A DNA stretch of 15,122 nucleotides from Verrucomicrobiota bacterium (GCA_014382645.1 JACNJI010000463.1:1-15122), one strand, 5' to 3'. Shown: positions 1 through 7,293, counted from the stretch's first letter. Program-made: numbers and translations. The notes: generated by a model not told the origin, from the sequence alone.

Positions 1-768
1 GCGCACGCTGAGGCGGCGATCGAACAGGAAGCGCTCCTTGGCCAAGCCCGCGGCGGTCGCCTTATCACGATATTTATTCCACAGCTCGGGAGTCGTCTGG
101 ATAGGACCGTGCACGGTGTAAAAGGAAAGGTAGGCGAGAAAGGGCTTGTCCTTGTGAGCCTCGATAAAGTCGGCGGTTTCGCGACCGAGACGAAGTGTGA
201 GCGACTCGCCTGCGGGTCCGGACTCGAGGTTTGGGTTTTGCCACGGGGAAAAGAAACCGCCGCGTGGACTGCCGACGTCCCAGCCGCCCTTATTGATCTC
301 GAAGCCGTGGTCAGTGGGCCAGGAGCCCTTGCTCCCGAGGTGCCACTTGCCCGCAAAGAAGGTCTTGTAACCGGCCTTCTTCATGACCTCGGCCAAGGTG
401 ATCTCGGAGGCCCGCAAGTTGCGGTCGTACTCCGGCGGGAGGTGGCTGTCGTTTCGCTGGGTACCCCGCCAAGCCTCTCCTGCCCGGTCGCCGATCCAGG
501 TGGTGATACCGTGATTGGTGGGATACTTCCCGGTCAGTATGCTGGCCCGTGATGGGCTGCAGACCTGGCAGGTGGCATAGCCACGGGTGAACTTCATGCC
601 ATCCTTGGCTATCCGGTCGATATGCGGACTCTCGTAATAGGTGGAGCCCTCGTTGCTTAGGTCACGCCACCCGAGGTCATCGGCCAAGATGAACACAACG
701 TTGGGCTTCTTGGCATAGGCAGGAGCCAAGCAACTAAGGAAAAGGAGGAAGAGGATACAGTTTCTCAT
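1..768 (-). CDS. Exported type-I (S1) sulfatase, N-terminal 256 residues, cut by the left edge
   Basis: Hydrolyses a sulfate ester, probably on a polysaccharide, in the periplasm or at the cell surface. Residues 1-19 form a signal peptide ending APAYA, followed directly by the sulfatase start KKPNVVFILADDLGW with the metal-binding pair D30-D31. The signature CSPSRASILTG begins at C70, the residue that a formylglycine-generating enzyme must oxidise for activity; the core C-x-P-S-R is intact. KWHLG at 141-145 is the second typical S1 motif. The C-terminal half, with the later metal ligands, is outside the window. The start is the only good ATG before the signal peptide, and I see no Shine-Dalgarno site. 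It lies 16 bases after the SDR stop codon, so it is very probably co-transcribed with the sialidase, fucosidase-like and SDR genes. The sulfatase assignment is firm; subfamily and substrate cannot be fixed from this part. Confidence 0.93.
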   Translation of the reverse strand, partial: MRNCILFLLFLSCLAPAYAKKPNVVFILADDLGWRDLSNEGSTYYESPHIDRIAKDGMKFTRGYATCQVCSPSRASILTGKYPTNHGITTWIGDRAGEAWRGTQRNDSHLPPEYDRNLRASEITLAEVMKKAGYKTFFAGKWHLGSKGSWPTDHGFEINKGGWDVGSPRGGFFSPWQNPNLESGPAGESLTLRLGRETADFIEAHKDKPFLAYLSFYTVHGPIQTTPELWNKYRDKATAAGLAKERFLFDRRLSVR

Positions 769-784
769 GAGGATGAAGTTGAGG

Positions 785-1495
785 TTAAAGCGAGGACTTC
801 CCCGTCATGTACCCACCGTCGACGAACAGGGTCTGCCCAGTGGTGAACCCGGACTGTCCGACAAGGAAGTAGCAGTTGGCGGCCGCCAGTTCTTCCGCCG
901 AACCGACCCGTTTCATGGGCACGCCTTCAATGTAGCGGGCCCGGCTCTCGCTGCCCGGAGGATTGTTGGTATTGAAAAGCTCGGTCTCGACGGGACCCGG
1001 TGCGACCGCATTGACCGTTATGCCGAAAGGGGCCAGCTCGAGGGCCCAGCTTCGGGTAAAGCTCACCATGCCAGCCTTGGCGGCGGCGTAGCTACTACGA
1101 AAAGGCACGCCGGCCACGACCATGCTGGAGGTGAAGAGGATACGCCCGCTGCCACGTTCCTTCATGTGAGGGACGACGGCTTGAGCGGCTTGTAGGGAGC
1201 AGCGCAGGTTGACGTCCACGCAGCCATCGAAATCATCGAGAGTGATTTCCTCCAGAGGAGCGGGATTCACAAGCCCTACGTTATTCAACAGACCATCGAA
1301 CTTATGTTCAGCGGCAAGCTCATCAAAAAGCTCTTTTCGAACAGATTCATCCGATAAGTCGACGGAATGAAACGATCCGGGGAAATCGTCAGGTTGAGTA
1401 CGAGCAAGACCGACTACAAAGTGACCTTGTTCGGCAAGCATTTTCGAAGTGGCAAGACCGATGCCTTTACTCGCTCCGGTAATCAGAATCTTCAT
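785..1495 (-). CDS. Short-chain dehydrogenase/reductase (classical SDR)
   Basis: An NAD(P)-dependent oxidoreductase of 236 residues, a usual length for classical SDRs, with no signal peptide and therefore cytoplasmic. The Rossmann nucleotide-binding motif TGASKGIG is at 6-13. NNVG at 71-74 replaces the usual NNAG. Next come N96, the active-site serine at S123/S124, and the catalytic Y136-x-x-x-K140, then PGPVET at 166-171 and the C-terminal FVDGGY. All catalytic residues are present. The substrate cannot be read from sequence. Position between a fucosidase-like gene and a sulfatase suggests a sugar released from the glycan, and many bacterial L-fucose dehydrogenases are SDRs, but that is inference; 3-oxoacyl-ACP-reductase-like relatives are an alternative. 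The ATG follows an AT-rich 49-base gap after the upstream gene, with no clear ribosome-binding site. Confidence 0.93.
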   Translation of the reverse strand: MKILITGASKGIGLATSKMLAEQGHFVVGLARTQPDDFPGSFHSVDLSDESVRKELFDELAAEHKFDGLLNNVGLVNPAPLEEITLDDFDGCVDVNLRCSLQAAQAVVPHMKERGSGRILFTSSMVVAGVPFRSSYAAAKAGMVSFTRSWALELAPFGITVNAVAPGPVETELFNTNNPPGSESRARYIEGVPMKRVGSAEELAAANCYFLVGQSGFTTGQTLFVDGGYMTGKSSL

Positions 1496-1544
1496 TTATC
1501 AAGTATTAAATTATTATCAATTTCAAAGGTCTAACTAAAAGACG

Positions 1545-2684
1545 TCAATACGATCTGACACCATCCTTGAGCTTATGGCTTTCCTTCCCCAGTTCCCCAA
1601 GGGTGCGGAGGATAGCGGCGGGAATCGCTCCATTGGAAGCAATTGGCAAATCCAAGGTAACGGTTCCGCCTTCCGAGTTAATCAGATCAACACGATCCCT
1701 TAAGGTGCTTATGGGGAATCTTGACTCGGTTCCGGCGCCCCAGCCTTTAGCCAAAGGCAACAAAAGATGCCAGACAACCCCTTTCGGAGCGGGAAAGTTT
1801 TTCGGGGTCAGGGCCTTGCCCTTACCTTTCTTCGTCTTCTGATGAAAATCATGATTTTCACCCGAGGTAAAGGTCTGGTGGGGGCACAACTTTCCCTTTG
1901 TACAGAGAGAAAGGATCGGGTGAGCTCCGGCATTAAATGCCAGTTCGGCTTCCGGATTGCCTGAAAGAACGGCAGTTACCCAAGTGTCAATATTGTAGGA
2001 TTCTTTCTTCAAGGACTCGTAGGCGTCCTTCATTTCCATCTTGTAACCGTCGAACCACCAACCGGAAACGAGCTTGCCATAGCGTTTCGACCATTCTCCA
2101 CAGACATCGCCCCAGTTCTTTAGGAAAGTTGAATTGGGAGCTTGATTCTCACTGCGGCTAAAGCCCTTTACCTTACGAGGATGCGACATCGGATCCACTT
2201 CCGGCCCGACGGACTTGCCGTTTATGCTAGGCAAAGTATCGCCCATGGACTTGATCACCTTGTAATGGCGCATCGGTGCGCGAGCGGTCATGTAGAGGAT
2301 CAGTCGGACGTCACGCTTCACAAGCTCCTTGCCGATCTCCATGATAAGATCCCGTCTAGAGGTCCACACACCATTTGGAACCCCCAGCAGTTTTTCATAT
2401 GCACTGTTTGGAGCGCAGTATTTTCCCCAGTGTTGCCCAACGACAAAGATAACGTGGCCGGCACCGCTACTTTTAACCGAGTCGGCGAACCTTACGACAT
2501 TGAAGGAATCGACCGCCTTGTTGTAGGACTGAGGAGTGTGATTCCGGAAAGCCTCGTAATGGAACATGAGCCCGTAACCGGTCCGCTCAAGCCAGCGACC
2601 CTTGCCTGCTCCCAAGGAATCGGAAATGGACAATATCCATAAGAAAAGAATCCACAGCCGGCGCATATGAGAAGAACGCTTCAT
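1545..2684 (-). CDS. Divergent GH29-like (alpha-L-fucosidase-type) exported glycoside hydrolase
   Basis: 379 residues with an N-terminal signal or anchor (hydrophobic about 10-24). The catalytic (beta/alpha)8 barrel follows GH29 order: GLMFHYEAF at 38-46, a barrel strand at 76-84, RRDLIMEIGKELVKR at 110-124 leading to strand LILYMTAR, then WWFDG at 209-213, where D212 aligns with the GH29 nucleophile. The end, SEGGTVTLDLPIASNG at 337-352, matches the GH29 'NG-LLLN-P-DG' closing strand. It is shorter than typical fucosidases (about 450 residues), lacking the C-terminal beta-sandwich, and the usual HHDGF substrate-binding segment is replaced by GQHWGKYC at 83-90. So the fold is fairly sure but fucose specificity is not. 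An ATG at codon 7 (2666) would also give a signal peptide. It lies 24 bases after the sialidase stop, with a weak AGGG upstream of the ATG, in an apparent operon. Confidence 0.78.
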   Translation of the reverse strand: MKRSSHMRRLWILFLWILSISDSLGAGKGRWLERTGYGLMFHYEAFRNHTPQSYNKAVDSFNVVRFADSVKSSGAGHVIFVVGQHWGKYCAPNSAYEKLLGVPNGVWTSRRDLIMEIGKELVKRDVRLILYMTARAPMRHYKVIKSMGDTLPSINGKSVGPEVDPMSHPRKVKGFSRSENQAPNSTFLKNWGDVCGEWSKRYGKLVSGWWFDGYKMEMKDAYESLKKESYNIDTWVTAVLSGNPEAELAFNAGAHPILSLCTKGKLCPHQTFTSGENHDFHQKTKKGKGKALTPKNFPAPKGVVWHLLLPLAKGWGAGTESRFPISTLRDRVDLINSEGGTVTLDLPIASNGAIPAAILRTLGELGKESHKLKDGVRSY

Positions 2685-2708
2685 TTCATCACCCTACCGG
2701 AGGAAGAA

Positions 2709-3869
2709 TTACTTGGACACCCAGTCCGGAAGTTTGCCGTCCCCGGTATCTTTGCCCTTGAGTAACCAGCTAAGGTTGAAACGGGCCACAGTCGAGCCTC
2801 CCGAACTTTCGAAGTGGAGATAGATTTGTCCTTCGGACTTCGTCCCGGGACGGCCCGAGGTGATGGATGAGTAAGCGAAACGTCCTGCTTCCACCAGACG
2901 CTTAACGGGCCAGGTCTTGCCACCATCGAAACTGGCCCAAGCCGTTCCATAGTCACGACCACCCGCACTGTCGCAATTGCAGTAAATCATAATGTCTCTT
3001 CCCTTGACCGCGAGGCGCGTAAGCCCACCCATGCAACCATAGTTCGTGCTCTGTGGCCCGTCAGGAAGGATTTCACAAATGGAAAAGTCCTTCCAATTGA
3101 CACCACCGTCCTCGCTCCATGCGTGCCAGCGACGTCGAGGATTGGCTCCCTCCTCCGCCCAATGCCGTCGTGTGTTATAGTAAACGCGACCATCAGAAAG
3201 TTCAGCCAAGGTCGCCTCGCCCGTTCCATTGGCAGGAAAAGGCGTGCTGGTGTTCCAAGTTTTGCCACCGTCGTCGCTGTAAATGGCATTGGTGTAGTGC
3301 TGGGGCCACTTGCTGCTATGATTCTTGCCCGCATAAAAGCGAGAGGCCCGGATAAGGCGGCCCGCATGCTTGCCGTGACGCAAGGTGATGCCGTGGTCGT
3401 TCATGTGCATGGACGGGGCGTTCCCTTTGCTGTCTGGTTTGATCTCCACCTCCAACGGTTTCCAACTCTTGCCGTGGTCCTTGCTCTTGTAGACGGTCAA
3501 ATCGGCGGGGGGGTGATGCTTCTCCACGAAGGCAAAGATCTCGCCGTTGCGTTCGTTCACCGTGACACCTCCGCCCATGAATCCTTTGCCGACGGAGATC
3601 ACAGGTCCCCAAGTGTCGCCTCCGTCTTCACTTCGCTTCACGACGACTCCGTTCCACACGGCAAGAACCGTACCGTCCATCGCAATCGCGACATTGGGGA
3701 AGCGCCCGCCTTTGTGAACCTTCGTAAGATCCAGCCTGGGTTCTCCCAGGAATGAATCAACAACGCCCTCAACCAGTAGACTGGTTGTCGTTTTGGCCGA
3801 CTTAGCTAAAAGAAAAGCAGACGGTACATAAAGACACCAAAAAACAATCAGGAATTTGTTATAAAACAT
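2709..3869 (-). CDS. Exported GH33-type sialidase (BNR/Asp-box beta-propeller)
   Basis: An exo-sialidase-type enzyme that would release terminal sialic or related ulosonic acids outside the cytoplasm. I chose the ATG at 3869 (386 residues): it opens directly into a signal peptide (MFYNKFLIVFW, ending near AFLLAKSA), whereas the longer frame needs a TTG at 3917 and adds a polar leader. Five Asp boxes of the S-x-D-x-G-x-T/S-W type occur at 80-87, 129-136, 198-205, 252-259 (ending NW) and 313-320, as expected for a six-bladed propeller. Catalytic landmarks are visible: the N-terminal Arg motif GRFPN (R56, replacing FRIP), the Glu in GTGEATLAEL (E218), an Arg in YYNTRRHW (about R234) and the nucleophile Tyr in FAYSSI (Y333). 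It is the first gene of the four-gene minus-strand cluster. The family call is firm; 2-keto-3-deoxynononic acid or another acid could be the true substrate. Confidence 0.9.
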   Translation of the reverse strand: MFYNKFLIVFWCLYVPSAFLLAKSAKTTTSLLVEGVVDSFLGEPRLDLTKVHKGGRFPNVAIAMDGTVLAVWNGVVVKRSEDGGDTWGPVISVGKGFMGGGVTVNERNGEIFAFVEKHHPPADLTVYKSKDHGKSWKPLEVEIKPDSKGNAPSMHMNDHGITLRHGKHAGRLIRASRFYAGKNHSSKWPQHYTNAIYSDDGGKTWNTSTPFPANGTGEATLAELSDGRVYYNTRRHWAEEGANPRRRWHAWSEDGGVNWKDFSICEILPDGPQSTNYGCMGGLTRLAVKGRDIMIYCNCDSAGGRDYGTAWASFDGGKTWPVKRLVEAGRFAYSSITSGRPGTKSEGQIYLHFESSGGSTVARFNLSWLLKGKDTGDGKLPDWVSK

Positions 3870-3952
3870 GGATAAGATTAGTTTATGTTTGGGGAAAAGA
3901 GATAGATTAACAAGCAAGATCAGTTTTCATCCCAAGCCAATCCCGTATTCAT

Positions 3953-3958
3953 ATTATA
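3953..3958 (-). promoter_or_regulatory. Candidate -10 element for the sialidase operon
   Basis: The minus strand carries a perfect TATAAT about 83 bases upstream of the sialidase ATG, in the AT-rich gap between two divergent genes. No convincing -35 hexamer lies at 16-18 bases (GAATGG at 17), so this rests on the -10 match alone. It would give a leader of roughly 75 bases. Confidence 0.3.
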
Positions 3959-4082
3959 GTTGTAACAGATCATCCCCATTCGTCTTGCGATGATCATGAA
4001 TTTATCTACATATCCTTAAGTAAGCACCCGACCGACAGGTGGTTCTTCTATATTCCGTCACTCCCATTAAACCCTAATCATC

Positions 4083-5051
4083 ATGAAAAAAGCATACGTA
4101 TTCATCGGTATTCTGCTTGCCGGTATAACCACCACTCTCCTTCTAGCGGAAGACGAGAGAGAAGACGAGAGAGAAGGCGACCGTGAAGACGGAAATCGTG
4201 AAAAGAGAGAGCACGTTGATGGCGAACTACGGGAATGGCTTGAAAAACAAAAGCACAAAATCGAGTCACTGAAAAAGCGTGGGCGTATCGAAGAAGCGGC
4301 CCACCTGATTAGTGAAACACGTAAAGTAATGGCAGAAAAAATGAGGCATCGCTCCGAAACCAACGAGCATAGCGGGCACCAGCACGCCGAGCGAGGGGAA
4401 CGGGATCATGGTGAAGTAGACGAACTCCAGCTTTGGGCCAAACAAAGGGAACGTAAAATTCACGAACTAGCTGAGTCGGGCCAACACGAGGAAGCTAGGG
4501 AACTGCAGGCGGAAACGCGACGCATCGTGGAAGAAAAATTGAGCCACCGCAGCAACCAAGAGCGAGAACGGCACAATCGGGTGCAAGTGGAACATCGCGA
4601 ACGCAATGAAGGAGAAGGCAAAAGGTTCGAGGGATGGGTAGACGAACAGAAACGCCGCATCCATGACTTGCGCGAGAACAACCGCCGGGAGGAAGCCCAA
4701 CGTCTGGAACACGAACTCGCGGAGAAAATAGAGCATTACCATCACGAACACGAGCGCGAGCAGCGTGACAGGGAACACCACGAAGGCGATCGGCACATGG
4801 AAGATAAGCTAAAGCACTTAATGGTAGCCATCGAACATCTCCATGCAGCTGGTATGCATGACATTGCCGAGGAAGTGGAGCGACGCGCTCATGGCGACCA
4901 CAACCGCCGCGACCACCAGGAGAACAACCGTGATCACGGAAACAACGAAGTGAATCAATTGCGCGGTGAAGTGGATGAATTGAGACGCGCCCTGCACGAA
5001 ATGCGAGAGGTTGTCGGTCGGCTTCATGAGGGACGAGAAAACCGTCGCTAA
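4083..5051 (+). CDS. Exported His-rich helical-repeat protein, function unknown
   Basis: I do not recognise a named family. The 322 residues begin with a clear signal peptide (1-22, MKKAYVFIGILLAG...LLLA) and the rest is almost entirely charged: Glu, Arg, His, Lys and Asp. There are 32 His (about 10 percent), and no Cys and no Pro at all, fitting long helices outside the cytoplasm. Four helical-hairpin repeats are visible. Units 48-91 and 114-157 align without gaps at an offset of 66 from W52/W118 to HRS at the end; unit 181-224 follows at 67 (W185), and a shorter unit at 241-270. The shared pattern is W-x7-I-x2-L-x3-G/N-x3-E-A-x2-L. Linkers hold acidic/His clusters such as HYHHEHE near 218-224. 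Metal or proton binding, or an envelope scaffold, are guesses. It stands alone between minus-strand operons, and the ATG is not preceded by a Shine-Dalgarno site. Confidence 0.85.
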   Translation: MKKAYVFIGILLAGITTTLLLAEDEREDEREGDREDGNREKREHVDGELREWLEKQKHKIESLKKRGRIEEAAHLISETRKVMAEKMRHRSETNEHSGHQHAERGERDHGEVDELQLWAKQRERKIHELAESGQHEEARELQAETRRIVEEKLSHRSNQERERHNRVQVEHRERNEGEGKRFEGWVDEQKRRIHDLRENNRREEAQRLEHELAEKIEHYHHEHEREQRDREHHEGDRHMEDKLKHLMVAIEHLHAAGMHDIAEEVERRAHGDHNRRDHQENNRDHGNNEVNQLRGEVDELRRALHEMREVVGRLHEGRENRR

Positions 5052-5089
5052 GACTACTTTAGGAAGCCACTGAGGCCACCGTCGCTAAG
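5041..5089. repeat. 12-bp direct repeat spanning a stop codon
   Basis: ACCGTCGCTAAG occurs at 5041-5052, including the TAA of the His-rich gene, and again at 5078-5089, 37 bases further on. The intervening bases are not similar, so this is not a clean tandem duplication. It may be a slippage scar or chance. Confidence 0.5.
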
Positions 5090-5110
5090 TGCCGGTAGCT
5101 TGTGTGACGT

Positions 5111-5252
5111 TTAGTCCGCGTTGATGAAGCCCGGGGGCTTGATCTCAAGCTCGTGCTTCGGGCTGCTTTGGGAGTGCCTCGGCCAAAACGACAGGGGCAT
5201 GGAACAAACACGCCTGTAAAGTCAAGATGGGAAGCAGAAAGGATTTTTTCAC
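5111..5252 (-). pseudogene. Short signal-peptide ORF, possible frameshifted or deleted gene remnant
   Basis: A GTG at 5252 starts VKKSFLLPILTLQACLFHA and continues PVVLAEALPKQP: a textbook signal peptide (Lys-Lys, hydrophobic core, VLA cleavage). The frame stops after 35 residues at TGA 5145. A one-base shift in the Pro-rich stretch continues in an adjacent frame as PKHELEIKPPGFINAD and stops at TAA 5111, which reads like an ordinary protein C-terminus. Together they look like the two ends of a small secreted protein joined by a frameshift or an internal deletion. An upstream in-frame ATG (about 5272) would give a longer N-terminus without improving it. It lies downstream of, and on the same strand as, the sulfatase-VHL gene. 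It could equally be an intact 35-residue secreted peptide, or chance. Confidence 0.3.
5127..5150. terminator. Overlapping small palindromes between convergent transcripts
   Basis: AAGCCC-GG-GGGCTT (5127-5140) and GCTTGA-TC-TCAAGC (5137-5150) share the GCTT at 5137-5140, so two mutually exclusive short hairpins can form. AGCCCG at 5128-5133 can also pair with CGGGCT at 5159-5164. The site lies between the plus-strand His-rich gene and minus-strand genes, where a terminator is expected, but no T-run follows, so intrinsic termination is not demonstrated. Confidence 0.25.
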
Positions 5253-5385
5253 GGTCAGTTCAAATTGACCCATTGTAAGCTTGAAGCACAAGTAAGCACT
5301 TTTGACGAAGCCGGCATACTCACCCACCAAGTAGAACAAAGGGTGAGCATCTCTAAAAAAGTCAGCGAAAGAAAGTCGCCATCAG

Positions 5386-7110
5386 CTATTCTTGAACAAC
5401 GGCCCGGGCCGACCGGTCGCCGACCTCGAAGTATCCCAACGGACGCCCTGCCCCACCCTCCGCATCGGCGATCATCCAGACTGCTCCGGGGCGAGTGCGT
5501 TGGCGGTAGAGTCCACCGGGAGCAATCACCGCATAGGGCTTGGTGCCGCCGGCTTGATCCATCCACAAGAGTTGTACCTTGCCCTTCCTGCGGTTCACGA
5601 ACGCGACGTCGAAAGATCCGCCGTCCGGTTTAGAAGGTGGCGCCTTAGCTCCCTTGGCGAGTGGTTTCCACTGCAGGGCCGGCAAGGAATCGAGCTTGGG
5701 TTCGACGGGCTCGGCGAAGGTTTTCGGCGCGAGGGAGCGCAAACGATCCAAAGTTGCGTGGTGCTTATACTCAGTCGCCAAGTTGTTCCATTCGAATGGA
5801 TCGTTCTTGGTATCATAGAGTTCCTCGCCACCATCCACGTAATGAACGTATCGCCAGCGCTCGGCGCTGAGGCCGAAGCTGCCCGGGTGATGGAGGTGGG
5901 TAATGGAAACATGAGGCCACTCGGCCTTGGGTTTAGCAAGGAGGGGAACAAGGCTTGGTCCATCATGGACTTCACGTGGCGGCAGACCGCACAGCTCGAG
6001 CAAGGTCGGGGCGAGGCTGAGCAGGTTGACCGGCTTGGAGCAAGTGCCGGGACGAGTCCCAGCGGGCAGACCCGGAACGTCTTTGGGCACGCGAAGAATG
6101 AACGGCACACGGGAACATGCCCGCCATGCGGTGAACTTTTGCCAGTGTTCCTTTTCCCCGAGGTGCCAACCATGATCAGACCACAAGGCCACGATGGTGT
6201 TGTCCGCGTGCGGACCTTTCTCCAGCGCGTCGATGACGCGTCCCAGCATGGCGTCGGCAAAGTAGATCGAGGCGAGGTAGCCTTGGATGCCTTGCTTCCA
6301 CTGCTTGTGAGCTTGAATATGGGCAAAGTATCGATTGCGGGCCAAGTCCTTGCCTGCCTTCGGGAGATCTTCGAGGTCATCCGCTCGATAGCCTGGCGGC
6401 AACTGGATCTTGTCCAGTGGAAAAGCGTCGAAATACTTTTTCGGCACGAACCACGGCTCGTGCGGACGATAAATGCCGCAGGCCAGAAAGAATGGTTTCT
6501 CCTGTTTCTTGGACAAGCGCTCACCAACCCATTTGGCGACCGAGTAATCGCCGCCGTATTCCTCGTCGGTGGCATCGAGCGGTCCCCAGTCGGTCTCATA
6601 GTATTGCCATGGACCGCCGCGCGGCAGGCTGACGGGGCGTTTAGGAGGGCCCAAAGTATCCGGAAACGGGTTTTCGGTTTCCTTGGCAGGGAAGTACTCG
6701 TCCCAGGATCGAGCGTCGATGAAGTAGTGCAGCATCTTGCCCGAACCACCCGACCAGTACCCCGCCTTGGAAAAGGTCTTAGGCAACAACTCGGCGTCGG
6801 GCAGGGCTTCACGCATCTTTTGCCCGTTGCGGTAGAGTCCGGATCGATGCGGCGATATCCCGGTAAATACCGCGGTGCGCGATGGATTGCAAGCTGGCGC
6901 CGAACAGTGGGCGTTGTTAAACAAAACCCCGGAGGCGGCCAAACGATCGAGATTCGGCGTCTTGGCCCGGGGATGCCCACCAAGGCAACCGACCCAGTCA
7001 TTGAGATCGTCGATCGCGATAAAAAGGACGTTGGGGTGCTCAGCGGCTTGGCATTGAACAACCAAAGCCCAAAGTACACCGAACCAAATAGCCTTGAACG
7101 AGCGATTCAT
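5386..7110 (-). CDS. Iduronate-2-sulfatase-like S1 sulfatase with C-terminal VHL-beta-like domain
   Basis: Removes sulfate from a sugar, probably in the periplasm or at the surface. Residues 1-23 are a signal peptide; HPNVLFIAIDDLNDW (25-39) carries metal ligands D34-D35. The signature CNPSRTAVFTG starts at formylglycine residue C74, and WSDHGWHLGEKEHW (310-323) supplies D312, H313 and later active-site residues. DDLNDWVGCLG with CNPSR is typical of iduronate-2-sulfatase/choline-sulfatase-like enzymes. The sulfatase ends near residue 485. After a Pro/Lys/Ala linker, residues 499-568 align without gaps to the human pVHL beta domain: FVNR for FCNR, W516 for W88, Y526 for Y98, PG 531-532 for P103-G104, T539 for S111, G542 for G114, W545 for W117 and DA 549-550 for D121-A122; A543 replaces H115. 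The gene is monocistronic or precedes only the small remnant, and is divergent from the isomerase gene. Confidence 0.93.
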   Translation of the reverse strand: MNRSFKAIWFGVLWALVVQCQAAEHPNVLFIAIDDLNDWVGCLGGHPRAKTPNLDRLAASGVLFNNAHCSAPACNPSRTAVFTGISPHRSGLYRNGQKMREALPDAELLPKTFSKAGYWSGGSGKMLHYFIDARSWDEYFPAKETENPFPDTLGPPKRPVSLPRGGPWQYYETDWGPLDATDEEYGGDYSVAKWVGERLSKKQEKPFFLACGIYRPHEPWFVPKKYFDAFPLDKIQLPPGYRADDLEDLPKAGKDLARNRYFAHIQAHKQWKQGIQGYLASIYFADAMLGRVIDALEKGPHADNTIVALWSDHGWHLGEKEHWQKFTAWRACSRVPFILRVPKDVPGLPAGTRPGTCSKPVNLLSLAPTLLELCGLPPREVHDGPSLVPLLAKPKAEWPHVSITHLHHPGSFGLSAERWRYVHYVDGGEELYDTKNDPFEWNNLATEYKHHATLDRLRSLAPKTFAEPVEPKLDSLPALQWKPLAKGAKAPPSKPDGGSFDVAFVNRRKGKVQLLWMDQAGGTKPYAVIAPGGLYRQRTRPGAVWMIADAEGGAGRPLGYFEVGDRSARAVVQE

Positions 7111-7293
7111 AAAAGCTTTTTACGAGCGTAATTTGTCAAAATCAAAGAAATGAATTCCCGCAAATGGACTTGGCATTTTGAATTTATCAAAAAAAGAAAA
7201 CTTTCATCAAAGCTAATCGAAAAGTTCAATACATTGCTTCGCAACTGTAAAACAGGCTTCCTTTTTCAGTGATGGGAGGCAACACTGCCTATC
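7111..7293. promoter_or_regulatory. AT-rich divergent promoter region with a hairpin before the plus-strand start
   Basis: Separates two divergent starts. On the minus strand TTGACA occurs about 28 bases before the sulfatase ATG, but no matching -10 box fits. On the plus side GGAGG at 7275-7279 is the only Shine-Dalgarno-like site; it sits 14 bases before the isomerase ATG, and AGGCA-ACAC-TGCCT (7277-7290) can fold between them, either hiding GGAGG or shortening the spacing. Confidence 0.35.

Larger units (their letters stand above)
5052..5385. other. Intergenic stretch of 334 bases
   Basis: Lies between the ends of the plus-strand His-rich gene and the minus-strand sulfatase-VHL gene. It holds the second copy of the 12-bp repeat, the overlapping palindromes and the signal-peptide remnant. 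On the minus strand just after the sulfatase stop there is a weak four-base stem (GCGA/TCGC) followed four bases later by T6 (5355-5360), a poor candidate terminator for the sulfatase. I see no RNA gene. Confidence 0.5.

Noticed and set aside
3119..3755. Plus-strand frames opposite the sialidase
   Set aside because: Shadows of the Asp-box propeller; no supportable features of their own.
3917..3917. TTG start giving a 16-residue longer sialidase
   Set aside because: The extension is not signal-like and precedes an ATG that opens directly into a good signal peptide.
5392..7131. A 579-codon open frame on the plus strand (and a 494-codon second frame on the minus strand) over the sulfatase-VHL gene
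   Set aside because: They lie opposite or within a gene with complete sulfatase motifs. Their translations are low-complexity, rich in Arg/Gly/Ser, and show no recognisable domain. Long antisense frames are common in GC-rich coding DNA.
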